Below, one piece after another: positions 1 to 11,715 of a stretch of DNA of 64,000 nucleotides. Location: contig OX243814.1 of the NCBI GenBank assembly GCA_945859605.1, forward strand, positions 29,650,286 through 29,714,285. The letters are read 5' to 3'. This DNA comes from Lumbricus rubellus. Taxonomy: Eukaryota; Annelida; Clitellata; Crassiclitellata; Lumbricidae. Every line of letters begins with the position of its first letter. Position 1 is the first letter of the stretch. A program made the position numbers and the translations under genes. Below the pieces are notes generated by a model. It was not told the DNA's origin. It worked only from the letters and a program-made list of their open reading frames with translations, and made no database searches.

Positions 1-792
1 CCAGGACATAAGCTACTTGGAGTACACAGGGTGATGTGGAGGGGAATTGGGGCATTGACAAACTGACCTGATATGTAAATCTCCCAGATCCTTCCCTGTG
101 ATGTCAATGACAATTCTGCTCTCAGGGATTCATTTGTCAGCAGCCGAGGTCCATTGTCTCGAAAGTAGTACGGTAATATCGATTTGTTACCTACAAGATG
201 ACCAAGATGCTTGAGCCTGCTCAACCAGGGTGGACTGAAGTGACAGATATTGTACATAAAAAAATTCCCCATGTACTCTATCTACAACTATACCGGAAAA
301 TAATACACTGCAGACAAAAATGACCTAGAACTGAAGTCCTGCAGAATTAAGGAACTTGACAGGCAATAACTGAAAAATATCGAAAATAGGTCAAAATATA
401 CCAGCTGCATGTATAATTATAGGCACGCATACTCATATAGATATATACCAAAATTTATAAATTAGTCGACCAAGATGACCACCACCCTGGTCGCATCTGT
501 GGAGTTCACTGTGCATATAACATATACATAGTTTCATATCCATGTATAATTGTGTACAGTGCTTACAGCCATACGCATATGTGCAAATATCCTGCTCTCC
601 ATGCCTCCATGAGCAGCAGAGAGCAAAAGGTGCAATGTTGATTGCACTATGTTTTCTAGAACTCTAAAGACATTCACACTTCAGCCAATCTAAGAGCCAT
701 CCATTTATATAAGGCTGATAGGTTTAACAGGTACCATACAGTTACTTAGTTAGAGTCACAATTTACCATATAACACACATACGCAACGTTAC
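1..792. other. Intron or 3' region of the minus-strand gene, nothing recognised
   Basis: This stretch lies downstream of the splice donor that ends the exon at 793-1186, so it should be intron. I see no exon with matching phase and no repeat I recognise. The gene must continue to the left of the window, because the last exon seen ends in a donor site and not a stop codon. Confidence 0.5.
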
Positions 793-1186
793 CTGGAACA
801 AAAAATCGTAGATACGGCGCACTCTCGACCGACTTTACAGAGTACGTAAATCGGTCGCCGCTGTTTTGCGTCAGTATGTTCACATCCTGGTAGTCCGTCC
901 CATAATGCTTCTGAACGATCTTGAGCTTGCTGACGTTCTTGTTGCAGTCGTTGTCACGCACCCAACTTGAAGTGCTGTAGTCGAAAGGACGTTCGAACTG
1001 CGTGGAAGCGACAAAGATGTTGTGCGAGATCTCGTGAATGACGACCTTCTTCTTCCGATATTCCTCCTCCATCTTCAGCGAGTGAACGCTGTAGTTGAAC
1101 AGTTTGCCCGACGTCTCGCGACCGACGAGAATGAATTCGTCTTTGAGGTTGAGCACAGTGTTATGCTCAACGGTCAGGAAATCTGC
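793..1186 (-). CDS. Exon (fifth seen) of an unrecognised extracellular-type protein
   Basis: On the minus strand a pyrimidine-rich tract ending in TTTCAG precedes the exon and the donor CCAG|GTAACG follows it. The 394-nt exon enters in phase 0 and leaves in phase 1, and its frame is open for 131 codons. It encodes a mixed charged and hydrophobic segment with two possible N-glycosylation sites (N-Y-S and N-V-S) and a single cysteine near the middle. Entry in phase 0 matches the end of the exon at 2729-3036. I do not recognise the domain. The glycosylation motifs and the neighbouring cysteine-rich exons suggest an extracellular product; that is inference. Codon use is richer in G and C than the AT-rich flanks. 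Confidence 0.75.
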
Positions 1187-2728
1187 CTGAAATAATTGAA
1201 AATGAAGACAAAACTAGTTAATTTGTTTAGTATCAGCTCTAATGGTTCCGTTGACACACCACATGGACTCTGATTGAACTACTCTATCAAATTTCCATTG
1301 TATTGCATTGTATTGTGTTGTAGAGTGAACTATTCAGAGGCACCCCCAGTGTGCAAGGCAACGAGAGAAGAAATAAGTTTTGAGAAAAGAAGCTTGTAAT
1401 GTTCAGATTATATCGTCAGTGAGATTGCACAAATGTATGGAATTCATGCCACATTCCTCTGTTACAGCTGAAGTGTAGAAAATCTGTCACCTTCCATGAT
1501 TCAGCAAAGGATTAATATTTCAGTAAATTTCTGAATCACCCTCCAAACCAGCTTACAAAATTCAAGATGGATTTTCTGTCCGGGTCCCGGGCATAACTAA
1601 CTAACAGACTGAAATGCTGCAACCATAGTACTGTAATGACAATGCAAAGGAAGACAATACCATAAATTACCTTAAGCCGAATTAAATTTTTTATTGCTAA
1701 AGAGAATGAAATTCTGCAAGAAGCTGACAAAAATAAACAATTTGTGCACAGCTGCCATCGCTAATTAATTAACTGTTAACAGACAAGACTCCAAATGGTT
1801 CTTGGACAATATGGTGCCAGACAATTTCGTGTCAGACAATAGTTGGTGCCGGAAAAAGACAATTAGTTTGATGTTACAAGCCATGGAATTTGATCAATTA
1901 GATTGTTGCAAACTGCAAAGTTTTTATAGTGAACACCTTTGCCAATTGATTTTTATTACAAAATAGGGCACAGCATTTTAATTTGATGCATTGTAATTAG
2001 TTTGCAAAATGTATTTGAATTTGATGCAGGGTTGCAGATTTTAATGAATAATTAATTGATTAATCTCTAACACTTTTCATAGATTAATTTTTTACTTTTA
2101 AAAATTAATTGTCAGACAATAGTTGGTGCCGGAAAATTTTTAAAATTTTCATTTCATGATTTCAAGTAACCATTGCTGGAGTAAAGAATACGGTGAACAA
2201 GGATGATGTGAAACTCTGAAATGGTGTCAGACTTAAATCATCATTTTTAATTTGAGGCAAATGCTAAATTAATGGAAAATCCAAAATAGCAACAAAATAG
2301 TCTTTCATTCAAATAGACTGATGCCTCTTGTTCAAAGAAGCAGTAACTAAAACAGAGACTACATTTTGACAATCTTCACACTTACTAGCATAGCAAGTTG
2401 GTTCCCACCACTTCGGTTTTCTGGGCACCGTAGAAACACAAGGCTAATTACAATCTATATCCTGTAAATCTGAGAAGATGCTAGAGGAGCGCGGTGGTGT
2501 AGTGGTGGCGTCGTTGCCTTGGAGCCTGAAGGTTCGAGGTTCGAATCCACCTCGCCGCGTAAGGACCTTGGGCAAGTCCTTTACTCACAATTGCTCAGCG
2601 CTTCAGAGTAAAACTCTGATGCAGTGTCCGCTCTGCATTCGGGAGTGCCTCTGAGAAGAGAGAGCTTGAAGGGGCGCTATAACAAGTGCACATACAAACA
2701 TAAACACCTAGACATGTAACTGACTTGC
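1187..2728 (-). other. Intron with GC-AG boundaries; contains a 26-bp direct repeat and a SINE
   Basis: The intron starts with GCAAGT at 2728 and ends with CAG at 1187-1189. It is AT-rich. A 26-bp sequence containing GACAATAGTTGGTGCCGG occurs at about 1831 and again at about 2110. A SINE occupies 2485-2704. I see no further exon inside. Confidence 0.6.
2485..2704 (+). mobile_element. tRNA-derived SINE, subfamily A, copy 1
   Basis: A near-complete copy, in the opposite orientation to the host gene. The tRNA-like head carries an A box (GTGGTGTAGTGG) and a B box (GGTTCGAATCC). It is followed by a middle block containing GACCTTGGGCAAGTCC and a tail running from GAGTGCCTCTGAG to GGGGCGCTATAACAAG, then a short CACATACAAACA end. 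It stops about 23 bp from the non-canonical splice donor at 2728. Confidence 0.92.
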
Positions 2729-3036
2729 CTTGAACTCGCCTCGACTCTGGTAAGCGAGGTCACGGGCGTAGACCGTCTTGTAGACTTTTGGCGTCTGAAA
2801 GCCATTGTCTGGGATCTGGATGAAGTAGAAAAGCTCGTATAGAACGTCGAAACGCACGTGCTTGACGTGGCACTGGAACTCCGTCTTGATGTTTTGGAAG
2901 ATCGGTTGGATCGTGTAGCGGTAGGCATCACCCATGGCGCACTCCACGGCCACCTTCGTGCACTCGTCGCTCACCATCTGCTTGCAATCCATGAGGGTGA
3001 AGCATTCCACCTGACAGCACTTGCGCTCAAAGATGT
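2729..3036 (-). CDS. Exon (fourth seen), cysteine-rich segment
   Basis: A 308-nt exon that enters in phase 1 after the acceptor CACACAAACAG and leaves in phase 0. It encodes about 103 residues, beginning with a cysteine cluster (KCCQVEC) followed by spaced cysteines (DC, DEC, VEC, FQC) that suggest disulphide bonding. The in-frame stop downstream (TAG at 2711-2713) means the exon must end before it. The only fitting donor is AAG|GCAAGT, a GC-type donor with otherwise ideal consensus. It joins in frame to the exon at 793-1186. Family not recognised. Confidence 0.75.
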
Positions 3037-3360
3037 CTGTTTGTGTGGAAAACAAGGATAAAAACTGTATCTTTTTTCCTTGGAGCATATCAAACACAAC
3101 CTTTACACAGTGCAACTTAACTAGACAACGTGTTCATACTGTCTGACAAACATATTAATATAACACATTTGAAAGGAAAATTATCAGAAGCACATCTCAT
3201 TGTATCAACCAGGAAAGGGGAAGACCCAGAAGGGGCACTAGCCCCGCTGGGGAGGGCCCACCCTATAGCTCAGCTTAATGTTAGTTGTATAAAAACAGAA
3301 CATTGACTTTTAAAAAACAATTGAAGCTGCACTTGCTCTCGAGCTCGTGACATTTATTCT

Positions 3361-3452
3361 GACAGTTGACATTATGCGTGTAAAGCATCCTAGAAGTCGC
3401 TTGCTACTGACGATGCTATAGAAATTGTCTGAATTACATTACATTACATTAA
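3361..3452 (+). repeat. LINE or SINE 3' tail-like fragment with ATTAC repeat
   Basis: The segment ends in GCTATAGAAATTGTCTGAATT followed by four units of ATTAC. A GCTATAxAAATT block followed by short tandem units is the usual 3' end of the LINE-like repeats elsewhere in this window. No coding remnant is visible. Confidence 0.4.
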
Positions 3453-4204
3453 TTACAAGGTTGTTACGATAGCACTCTATGCAAGGCACACATAGCCTAC
3501 TTCATTAAGTAGGCTACAAGCATGTCTTCACGTTGTAATGTCTTGGTGCCACACTACAGACTGAATTCTGTTTGCTGTCATTCAATTAGGCAGTACAGGG
3601 TATCCGTTTCTCAATCTACCTTGGCGCTTGTTTCTTTCGGATAAATTGATTGAACCTGAACCATCAGTTCAATTCAATATATTCATTTATTCATTATTCC
3701 AGGCTGTCAAAGACACAACTGGTTACATGCAGTATTTCTATTGTCACCACGAGTCTTGTTCTGCATCATCTTGAGAAGGGAGAAACACATTTAGTAAACA
3801 TTCTTATACATCATTCATGGGAAGGAAATAGGCTACAACACAACTGCAGTAACTGATACATATTGTTTTTTGTCCACACAAGGAAAACTACCAACCATAA
3901 TAGTTCCTTTTACTGATGCATTTTCAGTCTTTGGCCTAAGCTACAAGAATACTCGACTCCGAAATCTAATTCCGCACTGAAACAAGGCAGTACCTAAGAA
4001 TAGTAATTATTGCATGTATGCTTGCCTAACAACTAGACTTGCTATCAAGGCACAGGACAGCACCATACAAAAGCATCAACACACAGCCAAGAACCCTGTA
4101 AGTGCTGTCATATTGCAAACTTAGCAAAACAAGACACATCTTTGTCAGGCAGTGATGTTATGATCCTTGATGAGTTTACAGTAACGTAGCTTCACTATGT
4201 AGCA

Positions 4205-4682
4205 ACAAGAAAGCATCATTAATTAGCCTAGAATAATGGCACAACAGTTGTAGGCAAGAAGAAAGCACCATTAATTAGCCTAGAATAGTGGCATAACAGT
4301 TGTAGGCAAGAAGAAAGCACCATTAATTAGCCTAGAATAGTGGCATAACAGTTGTAGGCAAGAAGAAAGCACCATTAATTAGCCTAGAATAGTGGCATAA
4401 CAGTTGTAGGCAAGAAGAAAGCACCATTAATTAGCCTAGAATAGTGGCATAACAGTTGTAGGCAAGTAGAAAGCACCATTAATTAGCCTAGAATAGTGGC
4501 ATAACAGTTGTAGGCAAGAAGAAAGCACCATTAATTAGCCTAGAATAGTGGCATAACAGTGGTAGGTAAGAAGAAAGCATCATTAATTAGCCTAGAATAG
4601 TGGCGTAACAGTTGTAGGTAAGAAGAAAGCACCATTAATTAGCCTAGAATAGTGGCACAACAGTGGTAAGTAAGTAAAAAGC
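4205..4682 (+). repeat. 52-bp minisatellite, about nine copies
   Basis: A 52-bp unit containing CACCATTAATTAGCCTAG and GTGGCATAACAGTTGTAGG repeats head to tail with few substitutions. Registers are visible at 4261, 4313, 4365, 4417 and 4469. The outermost copies are the most diverged, as expected for an array homogenised from its centre. Confidence 0.95.
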
Positions 4683-4763
4683 ACCAATCCTAACCATAGA
4701 AGCATTGCATGAGACAATGGATGCATAGAGACGCTGCATTACCGGCATTGTATTGCAGTGTAT

Positions 4764-4970
4764 TTAAAGATTTGCGAAGCGCATCTCAAAGCGCACAGAC
4801 AGCGCCGCACACCAATCAGCAGCACTCCCAAAGTGAAAGTCACCAAGAAAAGGGCAAGATTTGAAACAGCAAAACCATGTAGCTCGACCACTAGTGGTGT
4901 GAACCAAAGGGGTCAGTCGATTCCACAAAGAAGGGTCGATGCAAACAAAGGCACAGGACATGTATTGTGA
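4764..4970 (-). pseudogene. Possible LINE C-terminal fragment
   Basis: The minus-strand frame reads FVCIDPSLWNRLTP and then FKSCPFLG, which resembles the closing segment of L2/CR1-type LINE proteins (F-x-x-x-x-P-x-LWN-x-LP ... FK-x-x-LF). Downstream on the same strand lies a GC-rich tail (GCGCTTTGAGATGCGCTTCG) that could form a hairpin. The rest of the element is missing. Assignment is by motif only. Confidence 0.45.
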
Positions 4971-5180
4971 ACCTAGTGCAGTATTGTGAACCTAGTGCAG
5001 TATTGTGAACCTAGTGCAGTATTGTGAACCTAGTGCAGTATTGTGAACCTAGTGCAGTATTGTGAACCTAGTGCAGTATTGTGAACCTAGTGCAGTATTG
5101 TGAACCTAGTGCAGTATTGTGAACCTAGTGCAGTATTGTGAACCTAGTGCAGTATTGTGAACCTAGTGCAGTATTGTGAA
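4964..5180 (+). repeat. 19-bp minisatellite, about eleven copies
   Basis: The unit ATTGTGAACCTAGTGCAGT repeats almost without change. It directly abuts the LINE-like fragment on its left. The perfect copies suggest recent expansion. Confidence 0.96.
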
Positions 5181-5399
5181 ATTGACGTTACCTAGTGCAA
5201 GACATCGTGGTTGGTTAAGGCACTGGTCACATCGAGATTTGGCGGTGCGGCATTTGTTCGGAGGAAAGGTGATGGGTCGTTCCGTGCTGTACGTGTGGTT
5301 GAAGACTTCTCGCAACAGAGCTGAACTGTCCGTGCAGACGATGCTGTTCGCGGCTGGTTGCAGCGGCTCTGGAAAAGTTCCCTAACAGGAGGACAAATG

Positions 5400-5720
5400 C
5401 CTGATAGTGCATCATCAACATTATCATCATCATCTACATTATCACCACCCTCATCATCGTAGTCATCTTCCGAGTAAAAGTCGTCATCATTAACACCAAC
5501 AGCATCAAAGTCACTGTCAATAACACCATGTTTGATAACACTACTACTACTGCTGCCACAACTACCACTATTAAAATCATGTATGATGTATACAACAGCC
5601 TATATAATACCACCAACAACATCATCATCAATAACACAACTACCAAGTTCACCAACACCAGTCATGGCCATCACTCATATCCATGTTCATTATCATCATC
5701 TTTAATCATCATCAATGTCA
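5400..5720 (+). repeat. Degenerate ATC/ACA trinucleotide-rich tract
   Basis: Imperfect ATC, CAT and ACA units dominate both sides of this block. Open frames here are a consequence of the repeat and should not be read as genes. Confidence 0.8.
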
Positions 5721-5764
5721 CACCATTTTCATGCAACTGAAGTGTGAGAGATACACAGAGTGTT

Positions 5765-6435
5765 CAGATACATGCATACATACATAGTACATACATACAT
5801 ACATACATACATACATACATACATACATACATGCATACATGCATGCATACATGCATGCATGCATGCATACATACATACATACATACATACATACATACAT
5901 GCATGCATACATACATGCATGCATGCATGCATACATACATACATACATACATACATACATACATACATGCATGCATACATACATACATGTACACCCACAT
6001 ACATAATACATACTTACGTATGTTGTTTATTGAATTAAATGAATATACATACATATATACACTATACAGACATAATGATAATATGCACATACATAAAAGT
6101 CATACATACATACACACATACATATTAAACATTACACACATACTGTACTTACAAACATGCACACATACATACATACATACATAATACATACATACACACA
6201 AACATACATACATACATGCATACATACACAGGTATATACATACATACATACATACATACATACATACATACATGCATACATACATACATATATGCAATAT
6301 TATTATGCATGTATAATTGCACATACATACACACATACATACATGTACATATATAAATACATAAATACAATGCATAAAAAATACATACATACATGCATAC
6401 ACACATATGTACATACATGTCATACACGTTCATAA
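5765..6435 (+). repeat. CATA/CATG tetranucleotide microsatellite cluster
   Basis: Long ACAT arrays mixed with ACATGCATGC variants cover 5781-5990, 6100-6290 and 6315-6420. The long open frames on both strands are made only of Tyr-Ile-His-Thr or Met-Tyr-Val-Cys repeats and are artefacts. Confidence 0.95.
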
Positions 6436-6436
6436 A

Positions 6437-6490
6437 TTATATATATATATATATATATAAAATATATATATATATATAAAATATATAATA
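6437..6490. repeat. AT dinucleotide repeat
   Basis: Alternating TA runs broken by short AAA spacers follow the CATA cluster. Confidence 0.9.
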
Positions 6491-6618
6491 TGCATAGAAA
6501 CATCATTCATAATTTTCAATAATTATCCTTGACACATCACCTGCTGCTGAGGCGAGAGCAATGCTATCCTCTATCCATCACTATTCACAATCAGTAACAG
6601 TGGGTCACAGCATCATTC

Positions 6619-6676
6619 TCCACACACAGACACACAGACACACAGACACACAGACACACAGACACACAGACACACA

Positions 6677-6735
<59 letters not shown>
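6619..6735 (+). repeat. ACAGAC and CA dinucleotide repeat
   Basis: CACACAGA units give way to a pure CA run of about 50 bp. The block has the compound structure typical of a growing microsatellite. Confidence 0.95.
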
Positions 6736-6736
<1 letters not shown>

Positions 6737-7869
6737 CCAGCACCTGCCACCATTGTGACAACAATCTTCCCAGATATGTTCACAATACATCGCTTTCAAC
6801 TATCAGCAACTGGCGGTTCCACAATACGTCAATAACTAAGATACATAGTTCAGCGAAGTACACAAAAAACATATTGTACTACGTTCAGAAATGATAACAA
6901 CCTATAACGATTTAACCACTGACCAAAACAACATTTCTGTTAACCAATAGCAACTGGTAATATTTATTACTGGTAATAAATTCATTTCATAACAACATAA
7001 TCAATTATTGCAATGTAGTACATGATCTTCTAATACACAAGTACATCTCTGGCCATGCCATGCACCGATGATGCATTATAATCATACATGTAAGTTTTCA
7101 ATCGTCGATCTTGCAAAACTCCATCAATGTTACATCGTTTTCGATTAAATATTATGCATTTATTTACAGTAACTTGCTTTAAGTCATGCAATCCCAAGTG
7201 AGCTGTCCTGAATGAGTATCATAATTATCTCATTGAAGACAGTCCATCCATTTTTAAGCTACAACGGTTTCTCAATTTATGCCACAGCAACAAATTGCAC
7301 AAGTATCACAGTGCCACATAATTTCTTCACACAACTAAAGTTGTAGAACTCCATTTACACCACCCCCCAGTATAAGACTATTTTAATAACCCATTTAAGA
7401 CCATCGAGACTGAGAGTGTTTTTAAAGTACAAGGCTATTCAGGCACATTGTCACAAAAACATCGGTTATGTTCCGACTCCCGAGTCAAGTAACTGGGTTC
7501 ATAAATCTTAGCCCACCCTGATCACTGTAACAGTAACTGACCCCATTTGCAATGAGGCAAGATCAATCTGCACGGCATCTTTCATCACAGTCTACCACCT
7601 CTGCAAGGCCAAAAAATGGAACAGTTCTTTAAACTGGCTGACATACACTCAGTTAACTGAAAGGTTTGACTGGCACTCTAAAGTAGCAGAGTGTACTCGG
7701 TGCACAATGCACATTGCACAAACCTCAACTTACTTAGAATTTACTCCACGCCAAACACAACAACAGAAACCGCTATACACCAACGCACTCTGCTTGTTGT
7801 TTATTCTCTCCACATCGGCCCAAAACCTGACCTCTGATTGGAAGTAGGCTACTTCGCGGCACACATTGA

Positions 7870-8110
7870 TCACAAATCCATCACCGTTTTATAGCCAGCG
7901 GCGGCGCGTTTACGAGCGCTGAGCGGGAAATCTTTCTGATTGTCGTCTGCCCGGCAAACGTTGAGAAGAAGAAGGAGCGGCCGATCAGCCGTAACATTTT
8001 GAGTAACCGGCGCTCTTGTCGTGGATCTGGCCCGACGAAGCCAGATGCAATCAGATTCTATCAGCGGCAGTTCACGAAACAATAAGTCGTCGAATCGATC
8101 TCAATGGATC
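7870..8110. other. CpG-rich patch in AT-rich intron
   Basis: This block has many CpG dinucleotides, with GCGGCGCG, CGAGCG and CCGGCG clusters, unlike its flanks. A 70-codon open frame lies on the minus strand but shows no motif I know. It could be a regulatory patch, an unrelated first exon or an old repeat. I cannot decide. Confidence 0.3.
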
Positions 8111-8434
8111 GAACTTAGGATTGGATCGAACTTAGGATGCGCTGTGTTAAGCTACCGAACCCACTGATGTAAAGCCGACCTGCGTGTCGTGCTATATAGT
8201 GGGCTGTATTTCGTATAAACTGTACCGGTAATCATTCTGCGGTTTGTAAGATTGAATCATTAAAGAATAACAATAATAATAATAATATTATTATTAAATA
8301 TAGTCTACGCAACGTTCATCAAGGGGAGCATCGTCTAGATTCTAGATCTCATGTTCAACACTGAGAAGAGCTGTGAAGAATTCATGCTTAAAATGGCGCA
8401 GATCTCAGAAGATATAATTATTATCACACTAATA

Positions 8435-8650
8435 AGCAACTGTGAATAAGCTACTGAGCGCCGATGGATAAGTTACTATAAGTGCCTGTGAATATGCTAC
8501 TAAGTGCAGAATACCACACTAATAAGTGCCTGTGAATAAGCTACTAAGTGCAGAATACCACACTAATAAGTGCCTGTGAATACGCTACTAAGCGCAGAAT
8601 ACCACACTAATAAGTGCCTGTGAATAAGCTACTAAGCGTAGAATACCGGA
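8435..8650 (+). repeat. 43-44-bp minisatellite, about four to five copies
   Basis: The unit contains CACTAATAAGTGCCTGTGAAT and AAGCTACTAAG. The first copy is degenerate and the following ones are close to identical. Confidence 0.88.
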
Positions 8651-9527
8651 TATAGCCTGCAAAAGTTTAAATCAGCAAAGAATCCTTTTTCACAGAAAAT
8701 ACAGAAATTGAAGAAGAAGAAGTGAACTTCCCAAGGACCATAAAGTGTCTGATAACAATACTATAAAGTGTCTGATAACAATACATAACAATTTCTAATT
8801 ACAGACCACCTAGATCACAGACACTACTCGTGCGGGACGAAAATGATCGAGCAGCGAGTAAGATGAAAGCGAAAAATCGCGGCACAGTAATTTTATTTTA
8901 AGATGAAGCAGTGTGTGTGCAAACTTCAGAAAGCATGATGGATGATGTCGGCAAACAATGGTTCCTCCGTGACGAGACCAGACAACCAAAGCGACAGGAT
9001 CATGAGAAGAGAGGATCATGGGAAGAGAGGACAGGACGAGAAGAGGTACAGGAATGTGACTAAAGTGGCTTTAAGCGTGCAAAGGACGCACTGTATGTAT
9101 CTGGAATGCGAAGAAAAATTGATCGTCGCTCGGAATTGACTGTCCATGGAAATTAACCTGTATCGTCAGTTACAATAATACCTTCATGTAATAGATTTGA
9201 TTAAAAGAAAACGAGGCATATAATTATCATACAGAGCGTAAGATAATGAGATATACTACCCAAAGGGGGAAAAGACTCAAAAGAGGCACTGTCAAATGAA
9301 CATTTCAGTTGCTTAATATATATCTCATGCAAATCATTAAAAAATTCAGAGACACAATCCTGTATCAAAGAGAACTTAAAAGAAAAGCACCTTCCGATTG
9401 CACTCCAAGCAACAGTCAATAATAGAAAAATAGAAATAGAAAAAACCAAAATCCAGCCCAGAGTGTGTAGATAATAATTTGAAACTGACAAGCCTTGAAT
9501 TAGTCGAAATGGCTTTGAACAACTGTC

Positions 9528-9602
9528 AGAATTCCGAGCGCCTCTGAGTAGTTTCTTGAAGGGGCGATATAAAAATGCTCTGAATGAATGAATGAATGCA
9601 AA
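9528..9602 (+). mobile_element. LINE/SINE 3' tail only copy
   Basis: GAGCGCCTCTGAGTAG is followed at short distance by TTGAAGGGGCGATATAAA and then GAATGAATGAATG. This is the shared 3' tail of the SINEs and LINE ends in this window, here without a body, which fits extreme 5' truncation during retrotransposition. Confidence 0.8.
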
Positions 9603-9673
9603 AAAAATTGCAAATGGATGGTAAATTCAAACAAGAAAGCCACACAACATTGTAATGAAGTTAGGTACTACTA

Positions 9674-9915
9674 GGGGCATGGTGGTGTAGTGGTGGGTTC
9701 AGTGCCATTGAGCCAGATGGTCCCAGGTTCAAGTCCATCTCAAGCCACTATGTAGGGACGTTGACCAAGTCCTTCACTCAAATTGCCCATAAGCTTCAAT
9801 ATGAAACTCTGATTCATTGTCTGTGCTGTAGTCGAGAGCGCCTCTGAGTAGCGAGCTTGAGGGGGCACTGTAACAAAATGTGAGAAATAAAAATAAATAA
9901 ACAAATAAACAAGAG
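9674..9915 (+). mobile_element. tRNA-derived SINE, subfamily B
   Basis: The head reads GGTGGTGTAGTGGTGGGTTC with a decayed B box (GGTTCAAGTCC). The middle block keeps CAAGTCCTTCACTC, the tail keeps GAGCGCCTCTGAG, and the copy ends in an AAATAAATAAA tract. Subfamily B differs from A by GGGTTC in the head and by this AAAT-type end. Confidence 0.88.
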
Positions 9916-10225
9916 TTAAAAAGTGTTGGCTAATAGAGCACAGCACACATTTTCTGCAACGAGGGATAGGTAATGAATAGATACAAGCGAGCTAATTTAA
10001 ATGCTATGCCTTTTAAACCACGAAATATTAAATGCAAATTATCATTACTATCATTATCAATGTCAACCTCATCTTTGTCATCATCAATTGATTGATTGAC
10101 AAGAAAATGAAGTTTCTAACAGTTCGTATAGCTTAAGGAATGGCTCGGCTTCCTTTCTCGGCATTGTATTCATGTCTTGTAAAAGAAAAATGCCACTATC
10201 ACTCATTCACACATTCATTCTGCTG

Positions 10226-10283
10226 ACTTTTACAACGCTCCTTCAAGAAACCTACTCAGGAGCGTTCCGAGCCCAGCCACGGC
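10226..10283 (-). mobile_element. LINE/SINE 3' tail only copy (minus)
   Basis: The reverse complement carries the GGAACGCTCCTGAGTAGG to GAAGGAGCG pair of the common tail. No body is present. Confidence 0.6.
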
Positions 10284-10664
10284 AAAAGAAAAGGACTCGA
10301 GAGACTTGTGAAACAAATTATATATTTAAAGTGTAGGCCTACTAGTCATCATAATATCAGTAACAACTGTAATAAAGATTCAATGTTCGTCCAATCCCGA
10401 GTCATCATGTCTTCCCTGGGGTTGCACAGAAAAACAGAAGCAGCGTTGCCACTAGAAGCCATAACAGTTATTCGGTTCAGCCATAAAACAACTTCTCCCA
10501 ATTTCAATGAATATGAATTGGAAGACAACAAGACCTTGGCTTCTTCTGAGAAAATGGACAACGAATGAAAACCTGGGGAAAGCTTGACTGCCATCGTAAA
10601 CACGGATTCAGAGAATATGACAGCTGGGCAGCTATCATTGCCATTCAGTCAAATAGTACTCACT

Positions 10665-11222
10665 GAGTATCATAGATCGAGTATTTGAATATTACGAATA
10701 TTAAGATCAGCAAATATTAACGAATATTAACGAATATTAAAAATGCCAACGAATATTATATTCGCAAAATACTATGTAGACTACATTCAAGAAATTATTT
10801 ATTCTTAATTCTCATATTGGTTTTGTATAAAATATTTAACGTTTTACTGAATGAATCACACAAAATTGAGTTAAAATAGCTGCCTGATACTGAAAATTGA
10901 TACAGTAGTTTTCATATTGCTGCAGTAGAATGAATAAATATAAATGGCAAATGCCAACGCAGGAAATAACAGTGCAAGATTACAAGCAAAATTTATCCCG
11001 TTCTCAACATATTAGTTGCATTGTAGATTTAAATTCAGCAATGCCCTGAACGCGAGTGAATGTCGTGGAGACACACAGAAACTTAAACTGCTTGACTGGG
11101 TAACATTGCAGTTTCAATGGTTCACTTTAAATCATTAACGATTATTTACAAATATTGAAAAATCTTAATATTCACGAATATTAAAACCTCAAGTCACGAA
11201 TACTCGATCTATGCCGAGTATC
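10665..11222. mobile_element. Small DNA element with inverted ends
   Basis: CATAGATCGAGTATT near the left end is repeated inverted near the right end (AATACTCGATCTATG). Both ends are rich in GAATATT, also inverted. The interior has no open frame of interest. The exact boundaries and target duplication are unclear, although CTCACT flanks both sides. Confidence 0.6.
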
Positions 11223-11312
11223 TCACTAGTATATCACTAGTATATCACTACTATATCACTAGTATCTCACTAGTATACCACCAGTATTTCACTAGTATAT
11301 CACTGAGACGTA
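11222..11312 (+). repeat. Short tandem repeat of TATCACTAG type
   Basis: About eight imperfect copies of a 10-11-bp unit containing TATCACTAGTA adjoin the right end of the preceding element. Confidence 0.85.
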
Positions 11313-11644
11313 TCGTACTAGAAGCACATCATTCATGCCAATTCAGATTATTATGAGAAGAAGATCTGTGATCAATTGGTACGTTTTCTGATAGATGAAA
11401 TTGGTCTTCGGTTTCGACATCCTCTGCATCTACAGTACACACCGCATTCTACTCTCGTTGTCCACCCCATCGCATTCGATATGTCATCTTTCCTGTCATA
11501 TCTAAAATCTAGAAAATAGTTTACACAAATCTTGCACGAGATTCCGTGCGCCGTAATGCTTTCTGACAACTTTGCCATCATGGAAGATATGTCTGAGATC
11601 AGAATCTTCTACGAATAAGACTATAATTCTTGTCATGCGTATAA

Positions 11645-11715
11645 ATAATTATATATATATGTATAATTGTATATATAATACTGCATATGTATATATATAT
11701 ATATATATATACACA
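11645..11715. repeat. AT dinucleotide tract
   Basis: TATATA runs interrupted by GTATAAT. No further structure is seen. Confidence 0.85.

Noticed and set aside
2485..2560. Possible functional tRNA gene at SINE heads
   Set aside because: The heads have A and B boxes but continue into SINE bodies and lack a proper cloverleaf end; the same holds for all copies.
4205..5180. CRISPR-like array of regular repeats
   Set aside because: The repeats are directly tandem with no unique spacers, and the genome is animal.
5718..6433. Long open frames on both strands (up to 146 codons)
   Set aside because: They are translations of the CATA tetranucleotide array, which lacks stops in several frames.
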